DNA from: AC-32 sp963719275
Lineage (GTDB): Bacteria; Actinomycetota; Thermoleophilia; Gaiellales; Gaiellaceae
Reading direction: 5' to 3'
Length of the DNA: 64,000 nt
Assembly (NCBI GenBank): GCA_963719275.1
Contig: CAVRBT010000004.1
Span: 682,001-746,000 of the forward strand
Part shown: in pieces, positions 1-7,177 of the stretch
How the letters are laid out: each line of letters starts with the position of its first letter
Position numbering within the stretch: the first letter of the stretch is position 1
Translations under genes and position numbers: made by a program
Notes under the pieces: generated by a model
What the model was told of the DNA's origin: nothing
The model's database searches: none
What the model saw: only the letters and a program-made list of their open reading frames with translations

Positions 1-105
1 GCCGAGCTGGAGGTGCGCCTCGACCTCGACCCGGCGTGCGTCGAGTCCGACCAACGCGTGCGTGACCGTCCGTGCGAGCACCCTCGCCACGCTAGAGACC
101 GCCAT
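1..105 (-). CDS. comM: ComM/YifB-family AAA+ ATPase, N-terminal fragment
   Basis: The window opens inside this gene; its ATG is at 105 and only 35 codons are visible before the left edge. The peptide begins MAVSSVARVLARTVTHALVG and continues LDARRVEVEAHLQLG. This fits the opening of ComM/YifB (Mg-chelatase-like) proteins, where a short strand is followed by LVGL..VEVE..L. ComM is a hexameric helicase-like ATPase that helps branch migration during natural transformation; the ATPase domain lies outside the window. The usual neighbours yraN and rnhB lie upstream on the same strand, separated here by a methyltransferase and an opposite-strand gene. The call rests on a short stretch plus gene order. 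Confidence 0.6.
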   Translation of the reverse strand, partial: MAVSSVARVLARTVTHALVGLDARRVEVEAHLQLG

Positions 106-143
106 GTCACGCGTGAGTGACGGGGTTGTGCCGAAAGTGTGAC
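106..143. promoter_or_regulatory. Conserved GTGCCGAAA-type motif, copy 1
   Basis: This 38-bp stretch lies directly between the comM ATG (minus strand) and the gerW-like gene (plus strand). It aligns without gaps to 61956-61993 at about 29 of 38 positions, with the shared blocks GTCACGCGT and GTGCCGAAAG. A looser copy lies at 53293-53330. It contains the palindrome TCACGCGTGA. It may be an operator or promoter element; the binding factor is unknown. Confidence 0.4.
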
Positions 144-222
144 TTCAGGCCGCTCCGGCGCCTGACGCACCACAGCGGGCTAGCTCTAGACTCCACATGG
201 TCGTCTGCCCAAGGAGTCTGCG

Positions 223-594
223 ATGGCGGTGAAGGCATCCGAGCGCTCGGAGATGGTGACGGAGCTTCTCGAGCGGATCGGCGAGGCGGTTGGCCAAAAA
301 GCTCAGGTCTCCACCATCTTCGGCGAGCCCGTCGAGCGAGCACACGTGACGGTGATCCCGGTCGCAAAGGCTCGGTTCGGGTTCGGTGGAGGTGGCGGCT
401 CGGGTGCTCGAGGCGAGCGCGACCAAGGCTCGGGCGGCGGCGGAGGCGGTGGTGCGGTCGTCAGCCCAGTCGGCTACATCGAGGTACGCGACGACGGCGC
501 CGAGTTCAAGCGAATTCTGACTCGGACAGACGTGGTCGCACTGGCGGCAGCAGCCTCGGTGGCAGCGTTCGCGCTCAAGCGCTTGCTCGACTGA
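223..594 (+). CDS. GerW/YtfJ-family sporulation-type protein
   Basis: This 123-residue protein matches the GerW (YtfJ) family. It has an N-terminal alpha/beta region containing VFGEPV-like and VTVIPVA strands, then a long Gly/Ser-rich linker at about residues 49-80. A conserved PVGYIEV strand follows, and a C-terminal hydrophobic helix (about residues 104-123, ending LKRLLD) could anchor it to membrane. In Bacillus the family member is a forespore protein, but relatives are widespread in Actinomycetota that do not sporulate, so a spore role is not implied. The ATG is preceded by AAGGAGT. It is the only plus-strand gene in this stretch and is divergent from comM. Confidence 0.8.
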   Translation: MAVKASERSEMVTELLERIGEAVGQKAQVSTIFGEPVERAHVTVIPVAKARFGFGGGGGSGARGERDQGSGGGGGGGAVVSPVGYIEVRDDGAEFKRILTRTDVVALAAAASVAAFALKRLLD

Positions 595-624
595 GGCGAG
601 AGCAATGTCGCCGCGCGCGTGAGA

Positions 625-1743
625 TCACTCGGGCGCGCGCGCCACGAGCACGTCCTCGAAGAACTCACCTGCCCGCCGCCCGGTGCGCCGGTTGACGTGC
701 CGCCGATACCGCTCCTCCAGCCGCAATCCGGCAAGCTCGAGGATCTCCGGATACAGCTCACGCCGGTCATTGATCACGATCACGACTGGCGCACCCGGCC
801 GCAGCGCGAGCCGGACGTTGGCGAAGACCGCCGCCACACCGTCGAGGTACGACCGCAGCGCTGCTCGCGACGAGCCCTTGCCGAGCTCGAGCTCGCGGCA
901 CTCCTCGAGCCCCAGTAGCTCGTAGGCGTAGCGGTGCTGCTCGTGGTAGTCGATCAGCCCCGGGTAGGGCGGCGAGGTGACGACGCCGTCGAACTCACCG
1001 CCGAAGTCGAGCTCGCGCGCGTCGCCGTGCAGCACGAGAGCCTCACGCCCCCGCGCGCGCACGCGCGCGAACTCCCGCACTCGCGCGAGCGTGTCGAGCG
1101 AGTAGCGCCGCAGGAACCGGCGCGCCTCGCCGACCGGCCGGCACTCGCGCCGGTGCTTGTGGCACCAGTACGGCGTCCGCTGCGGCGTCCGCGGGAAGTC
1201 CAGGTCGAAGTGGGTCGTCCGCCTGGCCGACCGCGCCGCCCGCGCGAGCACGACGCGCAGAACGTCCGTGTGCTCGTAGGCCCCCACGAGGCCGCGGAAG
1301 AAGAGCAGCTCCGCGGCGGCCTTCGGCGCGTACCAGTCGCGCACGAACCTCGACCGCGGCCCGGTCGGCCGTGCGAGCTCGAAGCGGTCGAGCCGCGCGA
1401 GGGCGTCGCGCAGCTCCGACTCGAGCACGAACGGGTTGTACTCGCGCGTCTTCACGCGCATCAGCAGGCAGTTGAACGGCGCCACGTCGGCGCCGCACGC
1501 GTCGTAGCCGGACTCGAGCGCCTGCACCAGCGTCGTGCCGGAACCGGCGAACGGATCGAGGACGCGACCGCCGCCGGGCAGGTGGCGCTCGAGCAGCGCC
1601 TCCACGAGCTGTGGGATGAACTTGCCGAGGTACGGGTGGAGCCGGTGGACGTGCTTCGTCCGCTCGCGTTCGGGCAGCTCGCGCTCCGACCAGGAGAGGT
1701 CGAGATCGATCCGGCGATAGAGCGCGTCCTGGGTCGAGGCCAC
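625..1743 (-). CDS. Site-specific DNA methyltransferase (N4-cytosine or N6-adenine type), no restriction partner seen
   Basis: This 372-residue protein has the order of amino-methyltransferase motifs expected for the alpha-like group. Motif X (HPYLGKF, about residues 36-42) precedes the AdoMet-binding DPFAGSGTT (63-71). A long middle region of about 180 residues follows, probably target recognition, with a Cys/His cluster WCHKHRREC near 193-201. The catalytic motif IV is TSPPY at 256-260. TSPPY is most common in m4C enzymes, but m6A cannot be excluded. It starts at GTG, 25 bp after yraN and on the same strand, so it is probably co-transcribed with rnhB-yraN. No endonuclease gene is adjacent, which suggests an orphan modification enzyme. 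Confidence 0.85.
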   Translation of the reverse strand: MASTQDALYRRIDLDLSWSERELPERERTKHVHRLHPYLGKFIPQLVEALLERHLPGGGRVLDPFAGSGTTLVQALESGYDACGADVAPFNCLLMRVKTREYNPFVLESELRDALARLDRFELARPTGPRSRFVRDWYAPKAAAELLFFRGLVGAYEHTDVLRVVLARAARSARRTTHFDLDFPRTPQRTPYWCHKHRRECRPVGEARRFLRRYSLDTLARVREFARVRARGREALVLHGDARELDFGGEFDGVVTSPPYPGLIDYHEQHRYAYELLGLEECRELELGKGSSRAALRSYLDGVAAVFANVRLALRPGAPVVIVINDRRELYPEILELAGLRLEERYRRHVNRRTGRRAGEFFEDVLVARAPE

Positions 1744-1768
1744 GGCCCCGCCCGGTTCGACAACGCGC

Positions 1769-2095
1769 TTAGAACGCCTGCCTCACACAGTCGAGGCGGC
1801 CGTCGCGGACCGCGACGACGTCGAAGCGAGCCTCGAGCCCGACTGCCTCCGGGTGAGCGGCGAGCCAAGCCTCCGCGGCTCGCCGGAGGCGGCGCTGTTT
1901 CTCCGGCCCGACCATCTCGAGCGGATCGCCGACGCGATCGCCGCTCTTCGACTTCACCTCCACGAACGCGAGCGAGCGCCCGCGGCGCACCACGAGATCG
2001 ATCTCGTAGCCTCCGATCCAGACGTTCGTGCCGAGGATGCGGTAGCCGCGCAGGCGGTAGTGCTTACGCGCTCTCTGCTCGGACGAGTTCCGCAA
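1769..2095 (-). CDS. yraN: UPF0102 (YraN) endonuclease-fold protein
   Basis: This 108-residue protein is the normal size for YraN. The nuclease-like core is visible: a Glu/Asp pair in YEIDLVVRRG, then FVEVKSKSG (E-x-K), a restriction-endonuclease-like PD-(D/E)XK arrangement. The C-terminal part, RRAAEAWLA, is the usual helix. Biochemical function is unsettled in most bacteria; some members are linked to DNA repair or ribosome biology. Its 5' end overlaps rnhB by 32 bp in another frame, the common rnhB-yraN pairing. Confidence 0.93.
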   Translation of the reverse strand: MRNSSEQRARKHYRLRGYRILGTNVWIGGYEIDLVVRRGRSLAFVEVKSKSGDRVGDPLEMVGPEKQRRLRRAAEAWLAAHPEAVGLEARFDVVAVRDGRLDCVRQAF

Positions 2096-2747
2096 GCTCT
2101 TCGTCCGTCATGTACGCCCGCGCCCGCCACGACCGGCGGTGGATCTCGGACGGCCCGACCTCCCGCACAATGGCGGTGTGGCTCGGCGTGATGTAGCCCA
2201 CGTGCGAGCTGAACCCGTACGCAGGGTAGAGCGCGTCGATCCGCCGCATCATCCGGTCGCGCGTCACCTTGGCCACGATCGACGCAGCCGCGATTGCCGC
2301 GCTCTTCTCGTCGCCGTCGACCACTGCGCGATGCTCCGGGGCGAGCGGGCCGAGCCGGAAGCCGTCGACCAGGCAGACCTCGGCCGGCGGCGAGAGCTCC
2401 GAGAGGATGTCTCGCATCGCAGCGAGGTTCGAGCGGTGGAGGCCGACCCGGTCGATCTGCGACGACGGCACCGCGCGCACGACGACCCGCTCCGCGCAAC
2501 CGAGCACGGCGCGGTAGAGCTCCTCACGGTCCGACTCGCTGCACTTCTTCGAGTCGTTGAGGCACGCGAGCGGCCGCACCTTGTGGTCGCGCAGCTTCGC
2601 GTAGTCGAGCAGCACGCCCGCCACCAGCAGCGGCCCCGCGAGCGGCCCACGTCCCGCCTCGTCCGCGCCGGCGACGAAGCGCGCACCGAGCTTGCGATCG
2701 AACTGGAGAAGCTTCCGGCCGGGGCGACGAGGCACGGGCGCGAGCAT
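2064..2747 (-). CDS. rnhB: Ribonuclease HII
   Basis: RNase HII removes ribonucleotides and RNA primers from RNA-DNA hybrids. The conserved opening is GADEAGRGPLAGP, containing the first catalytic Asp-Glu pair. It is followed by LNDSKKCSE, CLVDG (third Asp) and DEKSAAIAAASIVAKVTRDR, the fourth acidic site. The ATG at 2747 gives 227 residues. A GTG at 2768 would add seven residues without improving similarity, so the ATG is preferred. The gene overlaps yraN and is transcribed towards it. Confidence 0.95.
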   Translation of the reverse strand: MLAPVPRRPGRKLLQFDRKLGARFVAGADEAGRGPLAGPLLVAGVLLDYAKLRDHKVRPLACLNDSKKCSESDREELYRAVLGCAERVVVRAVPSSQIDRVGLHRSNLAAMRDILSELSPPAEVCLVDGFRLGPLAPEHRAVVDGDEKSAAIAAASIVAKVTRDRMMRRIDALYPAYGFSSHVGYITPSHTAIVREVGPSEIHRRSWRARAYMTDEELAELVRAESA

Positions 2748-2788
2748 AGCGCCGGCCGCAGCCGGCACCCGGAAATGTCACGGTCCCG

Positions 2789-3141
2789 TCACTGTCGCGA
2801 CGCCCAGGCGAACATCAGGAGGAACTCCTTCCGCAGGACGCGACCGTTCCCGTCGCGCCCGACCAGCAGCGCAGGCCGATGCCCGTTTCATGACGGCCGC
2901 ACGTCCCTCGAAGAGCGACGGCCCGACGAAGCCTCCCCCGAACGGTCCGAAGGCCGGATTGACCCAGTAGCAGTTGACGCCTTGGAACGGCGGCCGCGGC
3001 CACTGCAGCCCCTCGCACCAGCCGTGGCCGTCGAGCGGCGCGACCCACAGCGCGAGCAGGCGCACAGTGGTCGGAGGCGAGCGAGACCCCGCCGATCGCG
3101 CACCCGACGGCGATTACCGCCAGGGCGCTGATGCGCTTCAT
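2789..3141 (-). pseudogene. Frameshifted small secreted protein
   Basis: No single frame explains this 417-bp gap between rplS and rnhB, but three frames join into a protein-like chain. From ATG 3141, MKRISALAVIAVGCAIGGVS reads as a signal peptide. A second frame continues with LLALWVAPLDGHGWCEGLQW and PPFQGVNCYWVNPAFGPFGG, rich in Trp, Phe, Gly and Cys. A third frame closes with GRDGNGRVLRKEFLLMFAWA and a TGA at 2789-2791. Each segment has the high third-position GC of its neighbours. Either the gene carries two frameshifts or the assembly has indels. No family was recognised. Confidence 0.4.
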
Positions 3142-3185
3142 GTCGCCTGCAAGCTACGCCGAATTGTCGTCGGCGTCGAGGCGCG

Positions 3186-3848
3186 CTACTCGCGGGCCGG
3201 CTCGGGCTCTTCGGCTTCGGCCGGCTCGGACTCTGGCTCTGACTCGACCGCAGACTTCGGCTCGGGGCCAGGCTCCTCGGCTACAGGCTCCTCGGCGGGA
3301 ACGGGCTCGTCAGCCGCGGGCTCCGGCTCCTCCGCCGCGGGCTCCTCGGCGGGAGCCGCCTCCTCCGCAGGCGCCTCCTCGGGAGCCTCGGCCTCGGTCT
3401 CAGCAGCCTCGGCGGCCTCGGCAACCAGCTCCTCGTCGACCGCCTCGCCCTCGGGCGGCATGGCGCCTGCGCTCGTCAGCAGCTCGGACTCCGGCAACGC
3501 CACCCCGCGCCTGGCGCGCACGCGCGCCCGCTTGCCGACCTTGCCGCGCAGGTAGTAGAGCTTGGCGCGGTTGACGTCGCCGATCGCGGTCACCTCGATG
3601 CGCTCGATCTTCGGCGAGTGAACCGGGAACGTCCGCTCGACGCCGACGCCGAACGACTGCTTGCGGACGGTGAACGTCTCGCGCACGCCTGCGCCCTGGC
3701 GCTTGAGCACGATCCCCTCGAAGACCTGCACACGGCGGCGCTGGCCCTCGATCACCTGAAAGTGCACGCGCAGGGTGTCGCCCGCCTTGAACGGCGGCAG
3801 GTTCGTCCGCAGCTGTCGCTGCTCGAGGTCTGCGATCACGCGGCTCAT
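3186..3848 (-). CDS. rplS: 50S ribosomal protein L19 with long acidic C-terminal tail
   Basis: Residues 1 to about 115 are a standard bacterial L19, with FKAGDTLRVHFQVIEG, RVQVFEGIVLKRQG, RETFTVRKQSFGVGVER and LYYLRGKVGKRARV. L19 lies at the 30S-50S interface. The protein then continues for about 105 residues of Glu/Ala/Pro-rich, probably disordered sequence with repeats like AEEPA, giving 220 residues instead of the usual 115-120. The tail stays in one open frame with the same GC bias, so it is unlikely to be an artefact. The gene sits between the rnhB side and the lepB pair, as in many actinobacteria. Confidence 0.95.
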   Translation of the reverse strand: MSRVIADLEQRQLRTNLPPFKAGDTLRVHFQVIEGQRRRVQVFEGIVLKRQGAGVRETFTVRKQSFGVGVERTFPVHSPKIERIEVTAIGDVNRAKLYYLRGKVGKRARVRARRGVALPESELLTSAGAMPPEGEAVDEELVAEAAEAAETEAEAPEEAPAEEAAPAEEPAAEEPEPAADEPVPAEEPVAEEPGPEPKSAVESEPESEPAEAEEPEPARE

Positions 3849-3879
3849 AGAAAGAGGCCCAGCGGGCCGGCGGAGAATG

Positions 3880-4500
3880 CTAGCGAAGCGAGATCCGTTT
3901 CGGCGGCCAGTAGGTCGCGAACACTGGGCCGATCAGATCCTTCCGAGGCACGGAGCCCCAGCGGCGTGAATCGCACGACTCGCCACGGTTGTCGCCCATG
4001 AAGAAGTACTCGCCCTCGGGGACGGTCCACGTCTCCTCGCGGTTGGTGACGTCCTCGTCGCGCCGCTTCGCCGAGATGTAGGCCTCGTCGAGCTTCTTGC
4101 CGTTGATCCAGAGGAAGCCCTTCTCGTCCTCGCGGATCACGTCGCCCGGGAGGCCGATCAGGCGCTTCACGAACGTGCCGTCGGCCCCGCACTCCTGCTT
4201 TGCCTCCTTGGGCGTGTTGAACACGACGATCTCGCCCCGGCGCGGGTCGCGGAAGTGGTAGATGAGGCGGTTCGCGAGCACGCGGTCCGAGTAGTCCGCC
4301 TCGCAGCCGTCGCCCTGCTCCGTGTGCGCGCAGTGCAGCGTCGGCTCCATGGACGCGGACGGGATGCGGTACGGGTTCACCACCCAGGCCTTGATCGCGA
4401 ACACGATCGCCACCGCGACCCCGACCGTGACGAGCCAGTCGATCGCGATCCGCCACGGTCTCGGCAGCCCCGCGGTCAGCCTGTCGAGCGGGTTCCTCAG
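3880..4500 (-). CDS. lepB: Signal peptidase I, second (downstream) tandem copy
   Basis: Type I signal peptidase: an N-terminal membrane segment (WLVTVGVAVAIVFAIKAWVV), the catalytic serine in SASMEPTL, and the general-base lysine in FVKRLIGLPGD. The C-terminal box FFMGDNRGES is also present. The gene is a close tandem duplicate of 4497-5225: NPLDRLTAGLPRPWRIAIDW against NPIDRLTAGLPRPWRIAIDW. Homology begins directly at the end of the first copy, and no ATG, GTG or TTG lies before the membrane segment. The best start is a CTG at 4500 that overlaps the upstream TGA as CTGA, implying a rare start codon with translational coupling. Both catalytic residues are intact. Confidence 0.85.
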   Translation of the reverse strand: MRNPLDRLTAGLPRPWRIAIDWLVTVGVAVAIVFAIKAWVVNPYRIPSASMEPTLHCAHTEQGDGCEADYSDRVLANRLIYHFRDPRRGEIVVFNTPKEAKQECGADGTFVKRLIGLPGDVIREDEKGFLWINGKKLDEAYISAKRRDEDVTNREETWTVPEGEYFFMGDNRGESCDSRRWGSVPRKDLIGPVFATYWPPKRISLR

Positions 4501-5225
4501 TGCAGCGAGAGGCGGTTCGGCGGCCAGTAGGTCGCGAAGACCTTGCCGATCAGGTTCTTCCGCGGCACGGAGCCCCAGCGGCGCGAGTCGCACGACTCCC
4601 CGCGGTTGTCGCCCATGAAGAAGTACTCGCCTTGCGGGACGCGCCACGTGCCCGTCGTCGAGTCGCGTGCCCTGCGGTCGGGCTTGATGTAGGGCTCGTT
4701 CAGCTTCTTGCCGTCGATGTAGACGTTCCCGCCGTTCTTCTCGGTGACGGTGTCGCCGGGCAGGCCGATCAGCCGCTTCACGAAGGTGCCGCTCGCGCCG
4801 CACATCTCCTGGGCGGCCTTCGGCGTGTTGAAGACGACGATCTCGCCCCGGTGCGGGTCGCGGAAGTGGTAGATGAAGCGATTCGCGAGCACGCGGTCGG
4901 AGAGCCTCGCCTCACAGCCCTGGCCGGGCCGCGCGCAGTGCAGCGTCGGCTCCATCGAGCTGGACGGGATCCGGTACGGGTTGACCACCCACGCTTTGAT
5001 CGCGAGCACGATCGCGATCGCGCCGGCGATGGTCACGATCCAGTCGATCGCGATCCGCCACGGGCGCGGCAGCCCCGCGGTGAGCCGGTCGATCGGGTTG
5101 CGCGAGTGCTTCTTGGCCTTCTCGTGCTCGGACGGCTTGATCAGCGGCGGGTACGACGGCGGCGGGTACTCCGTGCGGTAGTCGCCGCTCGAGCTCTGCC
5201 GGTCGTCGAAGCCGTCGCCGCTCAC
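4497..5225 (-). CDS. lepB: Signal peptidase I, first tandem copy
   Basis: This 242-residue membrane-bound serine protease cleaves signal peptides outside the membrane. It has a hydrophilic cytoplasmic leader of about 45 residues rich in Pro/Tyr/Lys, one membrane segment (WIVTIAGAIAIVLAIKAWVV), Ser in SSSMEPTL, Lys in FVKRLIGLPGD and the FFMGDNRGES box. The chosen GTG at 5225 overlaps the trmD stop as GTGA and has GAGGA seven bases upstream. A GTG at 5261, deeper inside trmD, would add 12 residues and cannot be excluded. It is followed immediately by a second copy. Confidence 0.93.
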   Translation of the reverse strand: MSGDGFDDRQSSSGDYRTEYPPPSYPPLIKPSEHEKAKKHSRNPIDRLTAGLPRPWRIAIDWIVTIAGAIAIVLAIKAWVVNPYRIPSSSMEPTLHCARPGQGCEARLSDRVLANRFIYHFRDPHRGEIVVFNTPKAAQEMCGASGTFVKRLIGLPGDTVTEKNGGNVYIDGKKLNEPYIKPDRRARDSTTGTWRVPQGEYFFMGDNRGESCDSRRWGSVPRKNLIGKVFATYWPPNRLSLH

Positions 5226-5878
5226 GACCCCGTCCTCAGTCGGCTTTGTTCCTTCCGCCACTCGTCGATTCTCCCGTGATCCCCTGACAGCAGAACGTCT
5301 GGCACCCGCCAGCCTCGGAACTCTTCCGGGCGCGTGTACTGAGGGTACTCGAGGCCGCCCTCCAGCCCGGGGGAGAAGCTCTCGTAGGCACCCGAATCCT
5401 GCGCCAGCGCGCCGGGCAGCCGACGGGCGATCGCGTCGACCATCACCATCGCCGGCAGCTCCCCGCCCGAGAGGACGTACGGCCCGATCGAGATCGCGTC
5501 GGATGCGAGCTGGATCAGGGCGCGCTCGTCGAAGCCCTCGAACCGCGCCGACAGCAGCGTCAGGCGCTCCTCCTCGGCCAGCTCCTCGACCACTGCCTGG
5601 GTCAGCTGGCGGCCCTGAGGCGTCAGCGCGATGACCCGGTGGTCGGGCGTCCGGCCGTAGACGGCGTCGAGCGCGGCCGCGACCACGTCCACCCGCAGCA
5701 CCATCCCCGCGCCGCCGCCGTAGGGCTCGCCGTCGACCTGGCCGCCGGTGAGCGGCGTGTAGTCGCGGTAGTTCAGGAGGCGCAACTCCAGCTCGTCGCC
5801 CAGCACGGCCGCGACGGGCCGCTGCTCGGTGAGCCAAGCGAACGCGTGCGGGAGGAGAGTGAAGACGTCGAGCTGCAC
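5222..5878 (-). CDS. trmD: tRNA (guanine-N1-)-methyltransferase
   Basis: TrmD methylates G37 of tRNAs and prevents +1 frameshifting. The 218-residue protein shows the SPOUT trefoil-knot features: YGGGAGMVLR near residues 53-62, ISIGPYVLSGGELPAMVMVD around the AdoMet site, and FEGFDERAL. The final EYPQYTRPEEFRGWRVPDVL is the usual C-terminal tRNA-binding stretch. It lies between rimM and lepB in the conserved rpsP-rimM-trmD-rplS block, although here lepB has entered between trmD and rplS. The last bases overlap the lepB start. Confidence 0.97.
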   Translation of the reverse strand: MQLDVFTLLPHAFAWLTEQRPVAAVLGDELELRLLNYRDYTPLTGGQVDGEPYGGGAGMVLRVDVVAAALDAVYGRTPDHRVIALTPQGRQLTQAVVEELAEEERLTLLSARFEGFDERALIQLASDAISIGPYVLSGGELPAMVMVDAIARRLPGALAQDSGAYESFSPGLEGGLEYPQYTRPEEFRGWRVPDVLLSGDHGRIDEWRKEQSRLRTGS

Positions 5879-5899
5879 AGGAACGGGAGCAGGCGCGGT

Positions 5900-6376
5900 T
5901 CAGCGATCAGGGTAGCTGGGGTCAGCGAAGCCCTGCGCAATCTGGATTCGGCCCGCATCCAGGTCCACCTGCTGGATGCAAGCGCCGACGAGCGGCAGCA
6001 GGAGCCCCGAGTCGAGCTCGAGCGCGTCGTTCGCCGGGCCGCGGATCACCGCCGCGACGCGGCCGAGCGGCCGCCCGCCCTCCTCCTCGACCCCGAGGCC
6101 GACGAGCTGGAACTCGTAGTACTCGTCCTCCCCGGGCGGCGGAAGCTCCTCGCGCGGGATGGCCAGCTCGGCCCCGCGCGGCGCCTCGCGGTCGAGCCTG
6201 ATCACCGGCCGCCCGCGTGAGCGTTTAGAGGCGACGATCTCCGTCGGCTCGCCGTCGACGTGCAGCGTCGCGCCCTTCGCGAAGCGCTCCTCGTCCTCGC
6301 TCGCATGCTCGACGAAGAACGAGCCGTCGAGCCCGTGCGGCTTGCCGACACGGCCGACCTTGACCAGCTCCTTCAT
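5900..6376 (-). CDS. rimM: Ribosome maturation factor RimM
   Basis: RimM binds S19 and assists maturation of the 30S head. This 158-residue protein begins VGRVGKPHGLDGSFFVEHA, the canonical N-terminal strand, and carries YYEFQLVGLGV followed by a PRC-barrel-like C-terminal half ending LLPLVGACIQQVDLDAGRI. The ATG overlaps the stop of the metallophosphoesterase gene by 4 bp (ATGA), so translation is likely coupled. Downstream trmD follows after 21 bp. Confidence 0.96.
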   Translation of the reverse strand: MKELVKVGRVGKPHGLDGSFFVEHASEDEERFAKGATLHVDGEPTEIVASKRSRGRPVIRLDREAPRGAELAIPREELPPPGEDEYYEFQLVGLGVEEEGGRPLGRVAAVIRGPANDALELDSGLLLPLVGACIQQVDLDAGRIQIAQGFADPSYPDR

Positions 6377-7065
6377 CCGCCGAAGACCTCCGTCGCCTCC
6401 GCGCGCGAATGTGATGTGAGGATGTTCTCGGCCGCGATCTCCTCCGCGCGCGGGTGGCCGGAGCGGCGCGTCAGCTCGGCGGCTCGTTCGCGGTCATAGT
6501 CCGTGTGCCGCAACTCGACGCCGTCGTCGAGGATCGCCCAGTACGCACCCGGCACGCCTTCGTAGGGCCAGCCGACGCTGCCGGCGTTGACGAACAGCTT
6601 GTCCCCCACCCGCCGCTCGAGCTGCATGTGCGTGTGGCCCGCGACCACACGGGTTTGCTCGACCTCGCGCAACAGGCCGGTGAGCTTCTCGTCCGTGGTC
6701 AGCTCGGTGACGATCGTGATGTCGTCGAGCGGTGTCGCATGCACGTAGAGCGTGTCGTCAAGGACAAGGGAGAACGGCAACCCGGCGAGCCATTCGACCT
6801 GCTCGTCGTCGAGCTGTTCCAGCAGCCAGCCGAGGCCCTCGTCGCCGGCGAACTCCGGGTCGCGCACCCGGTCCGCGTTGCCGCGGATGCAGTGCGCGTT
6901 GGGCAGCGAGCGGACGAGCTCGACGACCTCGCGCGGCTGCGGCGGCCCGGACGCGATGTCGCCGCCGACGACGATCGTGTCGACCCCCTCGCGCTCGACC
7001 TCCGCGAGCACGGCCTCGAGGGCCGACAGGTTCCCGTGGATGTCGTAGACCGCGGCGACGCGCAT
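6373..7065 (-). CDS. YfcE/calcineurin-like metallophosphoesterase
   Basis: This 230-residue protein has the phosphodiesterase metal-binding motifs: D-x-H in VYDIHGNLSAL (residues 7-17), GGD in VVGGDIASGP, GN-x-D in IRGNADRV, and GHTHMQLERR near residue 142. NAGSVG follows. The family hydrolyses phosphodiesters or serves as protein phosphatases with two metal ions; the substrate here is unknown. It is inserted between khpA and rimM, where most bacteria have no gene, and overlaps rimM by 4 bp. Confidence 0.88.
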   Translation of the reverse strand: MRVAAVYDIHGNLSALEAVLAEVEREGVDTIVVGGDIASGPPQPREVVELVRSLPNAHCIRGNADRVRDPEFAGDEGLGWLLEQLDDEQVEWLAGLPFSLVLDDTLYVHATPLDDITIVTELTTDEKLTGLLREVEQTRVVAGHTHMQLERRVGDKLFVNAGSVGWPYEGVPGAYWAILDDGVELRHTDYDRERAAELTRRSGHPRAEEIAAENILTSHSRAEATEVFGG

Positions 7066-7104
7066 GCCGAAGGCCTACAGCGTCTCCGGTGAAACCCGAC
7101 GGAC

Positions 7105-7177
7105 CTGACCGGTCATTTCAGACGGAGGATCGAGCGAAGCCCGATCCTCCTGAGGTCGGCATCGCAAGCGACGCCTT
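7105..7177. repeat. Two-hairpin intergenic repeat, family 1, copy A
   Basis: The stretch directly after the khpA stop has two adjacent hairpins: GGCATCGC-AA-GCGACGCC, and GGAGGATCG with CGATCCTCC around a 9-base loop. A second copy at 56350-56419 follows the fmt stop. The flanking blocks TCAGACGGA, TCCTGA and GTCGGCATCGCAAGCGACGCC are shared (the last is two overlapping blocks, GTCGGCATCG and CAAGCGACGCC). The arm sequence of the second hairpin differs but stays complementary. It could act as a terminator, mRNA stabiliser or REP-like element. Confidence 0.65.

Noticed and set aside
4501..4803. An N-terminal extension of the second lepB copy upstream of 4500
   Set aside because: That stretch is the first lepB copy in another frame and shows no signal peptidase similarity.
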